A stretch of 64,000 nucleotides of DNA from Archangium lipolyticum (GTDB lineage: Bacteria; Myxococcota; Myxococcia; Myxococcales; Myxococcaceae), in the NCBI RefSeq assembly GCF_024623785.1, contig NZ_JANKBZ010000018.1, positions 1 through 64,000 of the forward strand, given 5' to 3'. Positions 47,607 to 55,584 of this stretch are shown here, piece after piece. The notes beneath the pieces were generated by a model. The model saw only the letters and a list, made by a program, of their open reading frames with translations, searched no databases and was not told the origin of the DNA. The position numbers and the translations under genes were made by a program. Each line of letters begins with the position of its first letter. The stretch's first letter is position 1.

Positions 47607-48401
47607 ATGCGCACCGCGCTGGCGATCGCTCGAAAAGAGCTGTCCATCTACTTCACCACGCCCTGGGCCTACGCGGTCTTCACCGCGATGCAGGCCCTCG
47701 CGTCGTTCTTCTTCATCAACAACCTCTACAAGTTCCAGCAGGCCCAGGAACTGGCCCGGGTGTACGGCTGGGAGAAGGTGCCGCAGCAGTTCCGCAACCT
47801 CACCGACGGCGTGGCGGTGCCCTTCTGGGGCACGGTGATGTTCATCACCCTGTTCGTGGCGCCCTTCCTCTCCATGCGGCTGTTCGCCGAGGAGAAGCGC
47901 AACAGGACGTTCGAGCTGTTGATGACGGCGCCGGTGCGGCCCCTGGAGATCGTCCTGGGCAAGTACCTGGGCGGCCTGGGCGTCATCACCGCCACCCTGG
48001 GGCTCACCATCGTCTTCCCCGTCATCCTCTCCGTGTTCGGCAAGGGCGAGTCCGGCAGCGCGCTCGAGTGGAGCACGGTGCTGCTGGGCTATGGCGGGCT
48101 GCTGCTGTGGGGCGCCACGTGCATGGCCATCGGCATGTTCATCTCCATGCTGACGGAGAGCCAGATGGTGGCCGCCCTGCTCAGCTTCGCGGTGCTGCTG
48201 CCGTGGATGTTCCTGAGCGGGCTCGCCGAGGGCACCGAGGAGCCGGTGCGCTCCCTCATCAACGCCGTGTCCTTCGACGTGCAGCTCGCCGGCCTGCTGC
48301 GCGGCGTGTTGGATCTCAAGGCGCTCGTCTTCTTCGTCTCCGTCATCTTCTTCTCGCTGCTGCTCAGCCACCGCACGGTGGAGGCGCAGCGCTGGACGTG
48401 A
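47607..48401 (+). CDS. ABC-2 permease (GldF-like)
   Basis: A 264-residue integral membrane protein with six or more hydrophobic helices (YAVFTAMQALASFFFI, VMFITLFVAPFLSMRLFAE, VLGKYLGGLGVITATLGLTI, and VAALLSFAVLLPWMFL). The AEEKRNRTFELLMTAPVRP segment, with the conserved E-x-x-x-T-x-E/xLL pattern, is diagnostic of ABC-2 type permeases. GGAG-type SD precedes the ATG (CCGGAGGACTCC). Works with the ATPase just upstream and the GldG-type protein downstream. Confidence 0.93.
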   Translation: MRTALAIARKELSIYFTTPWAYAVFTAMQALASFFFINNLYKFQQAQELARVYGWEKVPQQFRNLTDGVAVPFWGTVMFITLFVAPFLSMRLFAEEKRNRTFELLMTAPVRPLEIVLGKYLGGLGVITATLGLTIVFPVILSVFGKGESGSALEWSTVLLGYGGLLLWGATCMAIGMFISMLTESQMVAALLSFAVLLPWMFLSGLAEGTEEPVRSLINAVSFDVQLAGLLRGVLDLKALVFFVSVIFFSLLLSHRTVEAQRWT

Positions 48402-48420
48402 GCCCCTCTCGAGGATGCCC

Positions 48421-50004
48421 ATGAAAGCGGCCAACATCGGAAAGATCCTCGGCGTGTTCGGGCTGCTGCTGCTGCTCTCCAGCCCCTTCACCCTCTTCCT
48501 CACCTCGGGCTCCATCGCCATCGCCGCCACGAAGGCCGTGGCCGGCGCGATCATGGTGGGCCTGTACTTCGCCACGAACTTCAAGCAGTTCGGCCAGTTC
48601 GCCTCGCGCCGCTCCAGCTTCTTCTTCGGCACCACGGCGGTGATGGTGCTGATGACGCTGGGCGCGCTCGTGGCCATCAACTACATCGCCCACAAGAAGA
48701 ACCAGCGGTGGGATCTCACCGAGCGGAAGGTCTTCACGCTCTCGCCCCAGACGGTGAGCACGCTCAAGAGCCTGAAGGAGCCGGTGCGGGCCATCGGCTT
48801 CGTGCAGCCGGATCACCCCGCCTACGCGGGCCTCCAGGCCACCTTCGAGCGCTACCACACCGAGGCGCCGGACGTGTTCGACTACTCGTTCAAGGATCCG
48901 CGCCGGCACCCGGACCTGGCGCAGAAGTACCAGCTGCGCGACAGCCAGACGACGGTGGTGCTCACCCGCGGCGAGGGCGCCAACGAGTCGCACACCTCGC
49001 TCAACGTCATCAGCGAGCAGGAGCTCACCAACGCCCTCCTCAAGCTCACGAAGGTGAAGGACCAGATGGTCTACTTCGTGGTGGGCCATGGTGAGTGGCC
49101 CCTGGACCGGCAGGTGCCCATGCCCGGCCAGCGCGGGCGGACGACGAGCCTCTCGGAGCTGAAGCAGCAGCTCATCCAGGAGGGCTACACCCCCCGGGAG
49201 CTGAACCTCGCGGGCGGCACCACGGTGCCGAGGGACGCCTCCCTGGTGCTCATCGCTGGCGCCAAGGCCCCCTTCAGCGCTCCGGAGGTCGAGTCGCTGC
49301 GTCAGTACCTCGCCGCCGGTGGCCGGCTGCTCTACTTCGCCGAGGCCTATGGCGAGCCCGGCCCGGAGCTGGCGAAGCTGCTGGCCGAGTACGGCGTGGA
49401 GCTCGACAAGGGCGTGGTCGCCGATGGTCAGTTCAACGGTGGCAGCCCCTACGTCGTCCTCTCGCTCTTCTTCGGCCGGCATGAGATCTCCCTGCCGTTG
49501 AGCCAGCGGCAGCTCAACATCGAGTTCCCCACCGCGCGCAGCATCAGCGGGCTGAGCCAGGGCCTCGCCGAGGGCGTGAAGGTGACGCCGGTGATCCTCA
49601 CCTCGCCCTTCGGCTGGGTGGAGACGACGCCCGACGACAAGCCGGCCCCCACCGAGGGAGAGAAGAAGGGGCAGCTCAACCTGGTGATGGCAAGCACGCG
49701 CGATACCTCCAAGGCGCTGGTCAAGCGCTTCGACGAGGCGCGGCTCGTGGTGGTGGGTGACTCGGAGCTCCTCCTGGACTCCAACTGGGGCCACGAGGGC
49801 AACCGCAACCTGGTGATGAACGCGCTCGGGTGGGCCACCCAGCAGGTGGAGAAGATCACCATCCGCCCGCCCGACCGCGCGACGTCCACCCTGGAGCTGG
49901 ATGCGGAGATGCTCAACCGCATCCGGTTCGTATCCACCGACGTCCTGCCCCTGTCGTTGCTCGGCGTGGGGCTGGCCATCTGGCTCTCGAGGCGAAACAA
50001 GTGA
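48421..50004 (+). CDS. GldG-family ABC transporter auxiliary protein
   Basis: A 527-residue membrane protein of the GldG family (ABC-type uncharacterised transport). Two or three N-terminal helices (IGKILGVFGLLLLLSSPFTL, SIAIAATKAVAGAIMVGLYF, and TAVMVLMTLGALVAINYIA), a long periplasmic domain starting with RWDLTERKVFTLSPQTVSTL (typical of the family), and a C-terminal helix ending VLPLSLLGVGLAIWLSRRNK. The region between carries the GldG conserved segments (VVGHGEWPLDR, LREL-type pocket). ATG 48421 has GAGG six bases away; ATG 48415 is in frame but too close to it. It overlaps the next gene's GTG by four bases. Confidence 0.9.
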   Translation: MKAANIGKILGVFGLLLLLSSPFTLFLTSGSIAIAATKAVAGAIMVGLYFATNFKQFGQFASRRSSFFFGTTAVMVLMTLGALVAINYIAHKKNQRWDLTERKVFTLSPQTVSTLKSLKEPVRAIGFVQPDHPAYAGLQATFERYHTEAPDVFDYSFKDPRRHPDLAQKYQLRDSQTTVVLTRGEGANESHTSLNVISEQELTNALLKLTKVKDQMVYFVVGHGEWPLDRQVPMPGQRGRTTSLSELKQQLIQEGYTPRELNLAGGTTVPRDASLVLIAGAKAPFSAPEVESLRQYLAAGGRLLYFAEAYGEPGPELAKLLAEYGVELDKGVVADGQFNGGSPYVVLSLFFGRHEISLPLSQRQLNIEFPTARSISGLSQGLAEGVKVTPVILTSPFGWVETTPDDKPAPTEGEKKGQLNLVMASTRDTSKALVKRFDEARLVVVGDSELLLDSNWGHEGNRNLVMNALGWATQQVEKITIRPPDRATSTLELDAEMLNRIRFVSTDVLPLSLLGVGLAIWLSRRNK

Positions 50005-51497
50005 ACGCCAGACAGAAGAACCTCGTCAGTGTGCTGGCCGCCACCCTGGCGGCCTGTGGGCTCGGGCTCTACACGTACTTCGGCGTGATGAAGCCGGAGG
50101 AGCAGGAGGCCCAGCGCAAGGAAGTGGAAGACAAGCTCTTCGTCACCCACGATCCCGGCGAGCGCGGCCAGGACGGCGGTGCGCCCCCTGCGCCCGTCTT
50201 CACGCACCTCTCCGTGGAGATGACGGGGTCGAAGACGGAGATGCAGCTCGTGGAGGGCCAGTGGCGCGTCACCGCGCCGGTGTCCGCGCTGGCCAACAAG
50301 ACCGAGGTGGACGCCCTCACCCAGGAGCTCGCCTCCGCGAAGTTCCTGAGCGTGCTGGACAAGAACCCCACCGACGCGGACCTGGAGCGCTACGGGCTGA
50401 AGCCGCCCGTCGTCACCGTGACGGCCAGGGCGTATGTGCCGGACGCGAAGGGCGGCGGGGCGGAGGAGCCCTCCCGCCAGCGCACGCTGACGTTCCACAC
50501 CGGCGTCGAGAACCGCTTCGACGGCTCGGTGTACGTGCGCCGCGAGGGAGACCCGGCCGTGTACTCCTCCCAGGGCTCGCTCCGCTTCGCGGTGCAGAAG
50601 CGCACCCATGACTGGAGGGATCACGAGGCGTTCCCCGTGAACGAGCCCTCGCTGCTGCGCATCGAGGTGAAGACGCGCAAGAACGCCTTCACCCTGGAGC
50701 GCGCGAGCACCGACAAGCCCTGGCAGCTCACGAAGCCGGTGGCGTTGCGCGCGGATGGAGAGCGGGTGGCGAGCATGGTGTCCACGTTCAAGGGCTATCG
50801 GGCCCTCACCTTCCCCGAGCGGGACTGGGAGGCGAAGGCGCGGGCCGCCCTGGAGAAGCCCGTGGTGGAGGCACTCTTCGTCCCCCACCTGGGCGATCCG
50901 TTGCGCGTGCGCCTCGCCGAGGCGGACCTGAACGGGATGAAGCAGATCGTCTCGCTGAGCGAGTGGGGCCGGGACTCCGTGCTCGCCCTGGTGGACAGCA
51001 ACACCGTCAACGTCCTGGACCTGGCGGTGTCCGAATTCAAGGACAAGAAGGCGCTCGCGTTCACCGCCGACGACGTGCACCACATCGTCATCCACCCGGC
51101 CGCCGGCGGAGAGCTCGTCAAACTGGCCAAGACGCTCGACACCAAGACGTGGGAGGTGGTGGCGCCCATGCCCGGCAAGGCCCGCGAGTTCAAGGTCGCC
51201 TCGCTCCTGGGCTCGCTGGAGAAGCTCAAGGCCGCGGCGCTCGGCGAGGCCCGCCCGAAGAGCTGGAGCAGGTACGGCATCTCCGACTCCTCGCGCGGCG
51301 TGGCGCTGCTGGACGCCCAGGGCAAGGAGCTGGTCCGGCTGTCGGTCGGCAACGAGGTGAAGGGCAACCCCAAGCGCCTGTGGGCGCGCGGCTCGGGCGA
51401 GGAAGTGCTCGAGCTGGAGAAGTCCGTGCTCGACGCCCTGCCCCTGAAGCTCGAGGACCTCATGCAGGGCGTGCCGGCCGCGAACGGCTCGCCCTGA
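50001..51497 (+). CDS. DUF4340 domain protein
   Basis: A 498-residue protein with one N-terminal transmembrane helix (LVSVLAATLAACGLGLYTYFGV) and a large extracytoplasmic part that follows the DUF4340 pattern (LSVEMTGSKTEMQLVEGQWRVTAP, ADLERYGLKPPVVTVTA, VYVRREGDPAVYSS). The start is GTG 50001, overlapping the GldG-type stop (GTGA), so translation is coupled. DUF4340 proteins regularly accompany GldG-type ABC-2 sets, which fits a role as an accessory envelope component. No catalytic motif. Confidence 0.88.
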   Translation: MNARQKNLVSVLAATLAACGLGLYTYFGVMKPEEQEAQRKEVEDKLFVTHDPGERGQDGGAPPAPVFTHLSVEMTGSKTEMQLVEGQWRVTAPVSALANKTEVDALTQELASAKFLSVLDKNPTDADLERYGLKPPVVTVTARAYVPDAKGGGAEEPSRQRTLTFHTGVENRFDGSVYVRREGDPAVYSSQGSLRFAVQKRTHDWRDHEAFPVNEPSLLRIEVKTRKNAFTLERASTDKPWQLTKPVALRADGERVASMVSTFKGYRALTFPERDWEAKARAALEKPVVEALFVPHLGDPLRVRLAEADLNGMKQIVSLSEWGRDSVLALVDSNTVNVLDLAVSEFKDKKALAFTADDVHHIVIHPAAGGELVKLAKTLDTKTWEVVAPMPGKAREFKVASLLGSLEKLKAAALGEARPKSWSRYGISDSSRGVALLDAQGKELVRLSVGNEVKGNPKRLWARGSGEEVLELEKSVLDALPLKLEDLMQGVPAANGSP

Positions 51498-51506
51498 GTC
51501 CCCGCA

Positions 51507-52241
51507 TCACACCTCGAGCAGCAGGAAGCGCTGCTCGGGGTGCATCTTCGTCATGAGCGGCATCGCCACGTTGTAGACGGGGATGCCGCTCTTCGTCTTC
51601 CCCTGGGGCGCACCGTGGTGCGCGTGTCCGTGGAAGACGGCCTCCGCCCCATAGTGGTCCACAGGCATCGCCAGGCGGCTCGTCCCCAGGAAGGGACGTA
51701 TCTCGATGTTCTCGCCCTCCAGCGTCTCGGGAACGGGGGCGTAGTGCATGATGACCACCTTCTTCGGCGTATCCAGGTGGCTGAGCGCCGCTTCCAGCTT
51801 GAGCGACTCGGTCACCGCCTCCTGCACGAAGGACTTCGTCTGTCCCTCGCCGAAGGCCTGCAGCGTGGCGTTGCCGAAGCCGCCGCCGAAGCCCTTCACC
51901 CCGGCCACGCCCAGCATCTTCTCGAAGATGAAGTGGTCGCCATCGAGGATGTGCACCCCCGCCCGTGACAGCTCGCCGCAGATCTCCTTGGCCTGGTTGT
52001 GCTCGTAGTCGTGATTGCCGAGCACCGCCGCCACCGGCACCCGGAGGGCCGACAGCTCCTCGGCGAGCACCTTGCCCTCCTCCACCATCCCCCGGTCCGT
52101 CAGGTCCCCGCAGAGCAACAGCATGTCCGCTTCCGCGTTGATCTGCTTGACGAGCTGGCGGAAGCGGCCGTGCTGGTCCTCGCGGCAGTGCAGGTCACCG
52201 ACCGCCGCCAACCGTATTTTCGAGCTCGCATCCCGCGCCAC
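51507..52241 (-). CDS. Metallophosphoesterase
   Basis: A 244-residue calcineurin-like phosphoesterase. The five motifs are present: VGDLHC, CGDLTDRG, LGNHDYEH, VIMHYAP and FHGHAHHG, which bind two metal ions. The GTG at 52241 is chosen because a strong SD (GGGGGAGG) sits two bases before it; the upstream frame to 52289 overlaps the nucleotidyltransferase even more. It still overlaps that gene by 47 bases. Substrate unknown; similar proteins act on nucleotides, cyclic nucleotides or phosphoproteins. Confidence 0.9.
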   Translation of the reverse strand: MARDASSKIRLAAVGDLHCREDQHGRFRQLVKQINAEADMLLLCGDLTDRGMVEEGKVLAEELSALRVPVAAVLGNHDYEHNQAKEICGELSRAGVHILDGDHFIFEKMLGVAGVKGFGGGFGNATLQAFGEGQTKSFVQEAVTESLKLEAALSHLDTPKKVVIMHYAPVPETLEGENIEIRPFLGTSRLAMPVDHYGAEAVFHGHAHHGAPQGKTKSGIPVYNVAMPLMTKMHPEQRFLLLEV

Positions 52242-53052
52242 GTGCCTCCCCCTTCTGTCGATCTCGCTCGTCCCAGGACCGTCCATCACCGTAGCCCCAG
52301 TGATGGATGTCCACCGCGTAGTTCACCCGCGAGATGAGATTCCCGCGGCACAGCCGTTCGTCCCAGTTGCCTTCCTTGAGCGTGTCCAGCGTGCGCGACA
52401 TCAGCTCCGTCATCAGCCACGTGGGGATGAGGTCGCGCTCACACGGGTAGGCGAAGCGGAACATCATCAGGTGGCTGAGCAGCACTTCCCAGTACCGGTC
52501 GAAGCGCCGCAGCAGCCGCTCCCAGTCCATCCCCGTCCCCATCTTGAGGATGAGGTGGTTGATGTCCGCTCCGTCATACCGCTCCCGCTCGTTCACGAAG
52601 GCCTTGGACCAGATCATCTCCTCGGCCGGTGCGATGAGGCAGTGGTGGCCGAAGACGGTGGCGGACCTCGCGTGGACGAACCACTCGTCGTCCACGGTGG
52701 CCACGCCATTGCCGGAAGAGAAGATGAAGTCGACGAAGTACTCGCCCCGGTAGGCCTTGTAGATCCACACCTCGTCGGCCCGCTCGGTGCGCCAGCCGTC
52801 CTTCTCCAGCACCACGAGCGCCCGCTCCGCGTCGCACTTGCGAGGGAACAGGTCCAGGTCCTTGGTGTCCCGGTAGATGCCCGTATAGGTGGCGTAGGCG
52901 TAGGCCCCGCCCACCAGGAACGGGACACCGGCGTCCAGCAACACCTCGATGGCCCGGCCCCGGGCGTTGATTTCCTCTGGTGTACGAGCCCGCTCCGCGA
53001 GCGAGGCGTCGGTTCCCATGTCCCCGGGATGGTTGGGGTGTCGCGTTTCCAT
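52195..53052 (-). CDS. Nucleotidyltransferase-fold protein
   Basis: A 285-residue protein with VGGAYAYATYTGIYRDTKDLDLF near residues 48-70: the V-G-G-x-A-x-x-x-y-x-g-x-R-x-T-x-D-x-D-l motif of nucleotidyltransferase-fold (AbiEii-like/MNT-like) enzymes. The DxD (D65, D67) binds metal; the third acidic residue is probably in VDFIFSSG. The C-terminal half is helical (WERLLRRFDRYWEVLLSHLMMF). It is followed by a metallophosphoesterase on overlapping DNA, which suggests a nucleotide-addition/removal pair, but no substrate is known. No toxin-antitoxin partner of the usual AbiEi type is present. Start is ATG 53052 with weak SD; ATG 53019 possible. Confidence 0.8.
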   Translation of the reverse strand: METRHPNHPGDMGTDASLAERARTPEEINARGRAIEVLLDAGVPFLVGGAYAYATYTGIYRDTKDLDLFPRKCDAERALVVLEKDGWRTERADEVWIYKAYRGEYFVDFIFSSGNGVATVDDEWFVHARSATVFGHHCLIAPAEEMIWSKAFVNERERYDGADINHLILKMGTGMDWERLLRRFDRYWEVLLSHLMMFRFAYPCERDLIPTWLMTELMSRTLDTLKEGNWDERLCRGNLISRVNYAVDIHHWGYGDGRSWDERDRQKGEARGAGCELENTVGGGR

Positions 53053-53138
53053 GCGGCAAACCTAGGAACGGGTCCTTTTCCCCGTCGGAGCCCCCGTCCG
53101 GTATGCCTGGTGGGCAGCCAGGGGACCTCCAAGGGCCT

Positions 53139-53165
53139 GGAATCCCTGGGTTTTTCGTCTTCTGA
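53139..53165 (+). promoter_or_regulatory. Candidate ECF sigma promoter of the caspase operon
   Basis: GGAATCC (53139-53145) and TCTGAA (53160-53165) separated by 14 bases resemble the E. coli sigma-E type promoter (GGAACTT, 15-16 bases, TCTGA). It lies 99 bases upstream of the first lipoprotein start, in a 211-base intergenic region, where an autoregulated ECF operon would be expected to have one. Confidence 0.3.
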
Positions 53166-53263
53166 AAATCGACTTTCTGTTTTTGGACCCCTGCCGTGTC
53201 CCTACGGACGAATGACCCGCACCGGCCATGGAGGCCGGGCGGAAACCCGAGGGGGACCTACCC

Positions 53264-54256
53264 ATGACGCTGCGCAAGAACCTGCTGTTCGCCGCCCTGA
53301 TGCTCGTTGGCTGTGGCCGTATGGACCGCGAGGAGGAGTTCCGTTCCGTGCTCCCCACCCAGGAGCTGGTGGAGGTGAAGACGCCACAGGAGAGCGGCCA
53401 GGCGCTGGTGGTGGATGACGTGAGCGCGCAGGCCGGGGAGGGACGGACGAGCGACCTCTACCAGCTGACCCGCCGCACCACCGCGGTGGTCAACGGCGGC
53501 ACGCTGGCGGTACTGCGTCTGGTGGACGCGGTGACGAAGCACAAGCCCACCACCGTCACCGAGGACACCGCGGTGTGGGGCCCGCACACGGAGGCGCTGG
53601 CCCGCAACACCTGGAAGCTCACCGTGAAGAAGACGGGCGACAACACTTATAGCTACACCGTCTCGGCCAAGGCGAAGACTGCGGACGACTCGGCTTTCGT
53701 GGACGTCATCACCGGCACGCATACCGCCGCGCTGAACGAGGCCGGCGAGCCGATGAGGGGCTTCGGCCAGGGCGAGCTCACCCTCGACTGGGACCGGCAG
53801 CGGACGCTGCCCGAGAACGACGACAACGTCGGCCGCATGACGGTCAAGTACTCGCGCCTGGACGACAAGAGCGCCGCCACCGTGGACGCGGCGTTCCGCC
53901 AGGTGCGTGACGACCAGGACGCCACCCGGCGCGCGGACGCGGACTACCGCTACGCCGCCACCCCGGGCCAGGGCGGTGAGTTCAACTTCAAGCTGACCCA
54001 GGACTGGTACAAGCCGGACAACACCACCAGCCAGCTCGAGGTCCTCACCATCAAGAGCCGTTGGCAGCAGGGGGGCGCTGGCCGCTCGGATGTCCGGCTG
54101 TCGGGCGGGGACCTCGTCGGCGAGGCCACCGTCAACGAGTGCTGGGACACGAACTTCATCAGCCGCTTCATGCGCGCCAGCTATGACCCTCGGGTGGGCT
54201 ATGGCACCGAGGCCACCGGCTGCGTCTTCACCCCGGCGGCCTACTCCACGTTGTAA
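53264..54256 (+). CDS. Lipoprotein A of the caspase/ECF operon
   Basis: A 330-residue lipoprotein: signal peptide MTLRKNLLFAALMLVG with lipobox C17. The mature part is beta-rich with no known domain (VWGPHTEALARNTWKLTVKK, GQGELTLDWDRQRTLPEN, EFNFKLTQDWYKPDNT). Four blocks are shared with the lipoprotein at 57199: LPT(Q/R)E near the N-terminus, K-(R/K)-PTT..VWGP, GTH/GTF with GqGeLTL/GEGTVQL, and SRW..GG.G....GGDL..A...ECWD..F at the C-terminus. GGGGGAC is placed before the ATG at 53264. It leads the operon with a 27-base gap to the sigma factor gene. Confidence 0.8.
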   Translation: MTLRKNLLFAALMLVGCGRMDREEEFRSVLPTQELVEVKTPQESGQALVVDDVSAQAGEGRTSDLYQLTRRTTAVVNGGTLAVLRLVDAVTKHKPTTVTEDTAVWGPHTEALARNTWKLTVKKTGDNTYSYTVSAKAKTADDSAFVDVITGTHTAALNEAGEPMRGFGQGELTLDWDRQRTLPENDDNVGRMTVKYSRLDDKSAATVDAAFRQVRDDQDATRRADADYRYAATPGQGGEFNFKLTQDWYKPDNTTSQLEVLTIKSRWQQGGAGRSDVRLSGGDLVGEATVNECWDTNFISRFMRASYDPRVGYGTEATGCVFTPAAYSTL

Positions 54257-54283
54257 GCTCGGGGGAGCCCACTCCGTAACCCC

Positions 54284-54835
54284 ATGAGGCAGCTCTTGTC
54301 GGGAACGCCCCAACCGGCCCTGAAGGTCATCGACGGTGGTCAGAAGGATCGGCGCGCGTTCCTGCGCGAGCTGTACTCGGCATATGGCGGCAGCGTGTAT
54401 GGACGTTGCCGCTACCTGTTGAAGGACGCCACCAAGGCGGAGGACGCGATGCAGGAGGTGTTCGCCCGCGCCCTCACCCACTCGAATGAGTTCCGCGCCG
54501 AGTCCTCGCCGCTGGCGTGGTTGATGAAGATCGCCACCCACCACTGCCTCAACCAGCTGCGCTCGGAGCGGGCGCCCTGGCGGCGCTGGTTCGAGCGGGA
54601 CGAGCTGGCCCGCCCCGAGGGAGACCGGGGGGCGCAGGTGATGGAGACGCGGGAGCTGGTGCGCGCGCTCCTGTCCCGGGTGGACCTGGAGACACAGACG
54701 GCGGTGGTGCACTACTGGGTGGATGGAATGACGATGGAAGAGGTGGCCGCGGTGCTGGGGCGCTCGGTGCCCACGGTGCGCAAGCGGCTGGAGCAGTTCG
54801 CCACCCTGACGAACGAGGAGCTGAAGGTCCCATGA
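54284..54835 (+). CDS. ECF RNA polymerase sigma factor
   Basis: A 183-residue extracytoplasmic-function sigma factor. Region 2 spans residues ~25-95 (ELYSAYGGSVYGRCRYLL, KAEDAMQEVFARAL, SPLAWLMKIATHHCLNQL), and region 4 spans ~130-180 with the helix-turn-helix GMTMEEVAAVLGRSVPTVRKRL. The linker is Arg/Glu-rich. It overlaps the anti-sigma gene start by four bases (ATGA), so the two are made in step. No known group number can be given; it belongs to the class with a zinc anti-sigma partner. Probably autoregulates this operon. Confidence 0.93.
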   Translation: MRQLLSGTPQPALKVIDGGQKDRRAFLRELYSAYGGSVYGRCRYLLKDATKAEDAMQEVFARALTHSNEFRAESSPLAWLMKIATHHCLNQLRSERAPWRRWFERDELARPEGDRGAQVMETRELVRALLSRVDLETQTAVVHYWVDGMTMEEVAAVLGRSVPTVRKRLEQFATLTNEELKVP

Positions 54836-55584
54836 GCGCGCACCTGTCGGAGTGGACGCTGCGGCGGCTGCACGTTGGAGAGCTCCCCGAAGCGGAGTCC
54901 CAACGCGCCCGGGAGCACGTGGCCGCCTGCGCGGAGTGTCACGCGGTGCTCGCGGGCCTCGAGGCGAACCAGGCCCGGTTCGAGGCGGAAGTGCCCTTCG
55001 AGCGCTTCGCGGCCGGGGTGGAGCGCATCGTGAAGGAGGGGCCGGCGGAGAAGACAAGGCCCCGGCTCAATGGATTGCTGGTGGCGGTGGCGGCCACGGT
55101 GCTGCTGGCCGTGGCGGTGCGTCCGCTGCTGTCCGAGCCCCCCGCGGGCAACCGGCTCAAGGGAGGCGCGTCGGCGGAGCTGCGCATCGGAGGCAACGGG
55201 CCCCAGCGCGCCGTCCTGCCGGGCGACACCGAGGAGTTGCTGCCGGACGAGCAGGTCCGGCTGGGGTACGTGGCGGGGACGTACCGGTACGTGCTGGCGG
55301 TGTCGGTGGACGAGGCCGGCGTGGTGTCGTCGCTCTACCCCGAGTCGGGGCCGAGCCTTCCCGTGGAGGCGGGCGCCGGGAGGCACTGGCTGCCCGACAG
55401 CGTGGCGTTCACCCCCGGGGGTTACGAGCGCGTGGTGATGGTGCTCTCCGAGAAGCCGCTGGAGGCGGAGGCGGTGGCCGCCGAGGCGCGGCGGGCCTGG
55501 GAGGCCGCCGGGAGGAAGGTGGAGGCCATGACCTCGCTGGGCGTGGACGGCGAGGAGACGCACTGGCTGCTGCGCAAGCCATGA
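54832..55584 (+). CDS. ZAS-type anti-sigma factor with DUF4384-like domain
   Basis: A 250-residue membrane protein. The N-terminal anti-sigma zinc motif is H-V-A-A-C-A-E-C (H-x3-C-x2-C), residues ~30-37. One transmembrane helix (LLVAVAATVLLAVAVRPLL, ~80-98) separates it from a periplasmic beta-rich domain (RAVLPGDTEELLPDEQVRLG, YVLAVSVDEAGVVSSLYPE) like DUF4384. The motif and membrane topology fit a sensor that binds the neighbouring sigma factor until a signal arrives. It overlaps the genes on both sides by ATGA. A site-1-type cleavage motif cannot be recognised. The frame is open further upstream, but only the ATG at 54832 gives the ZAS motif at the correct distance. Confidence 0.88.
   Translation: MSAHLSEWTLRRLHVGELPEAESQRAREHVAACAECHAVLAGLEANQARFEAEVPFERFAAGVERIVKEGPAEKTRPRLNGLLVAVAATVLLAVAVRPLLSEPPAGNRLKGGASAELRIGGNGPQRAVLPGDTEELLPDEQVRLGYVAGTYRYVLAVSVDEAGVVSSLYPESGPSLPVEAGAGRHWLPDSVAFTPGGYERVVMVLSEKPLEAEAVAAEARRAWEAAGRKVEAMTSLGVDGEETHWLLRKP

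Noticed and set aside
46650-51095. Three long minus-strand frames (46650-48680, 48364-49794, 49449-51095) over the ABC operon
   Set aside because: Gln/His/Arg-rich shadows of well-defined plus-strand transport genes.
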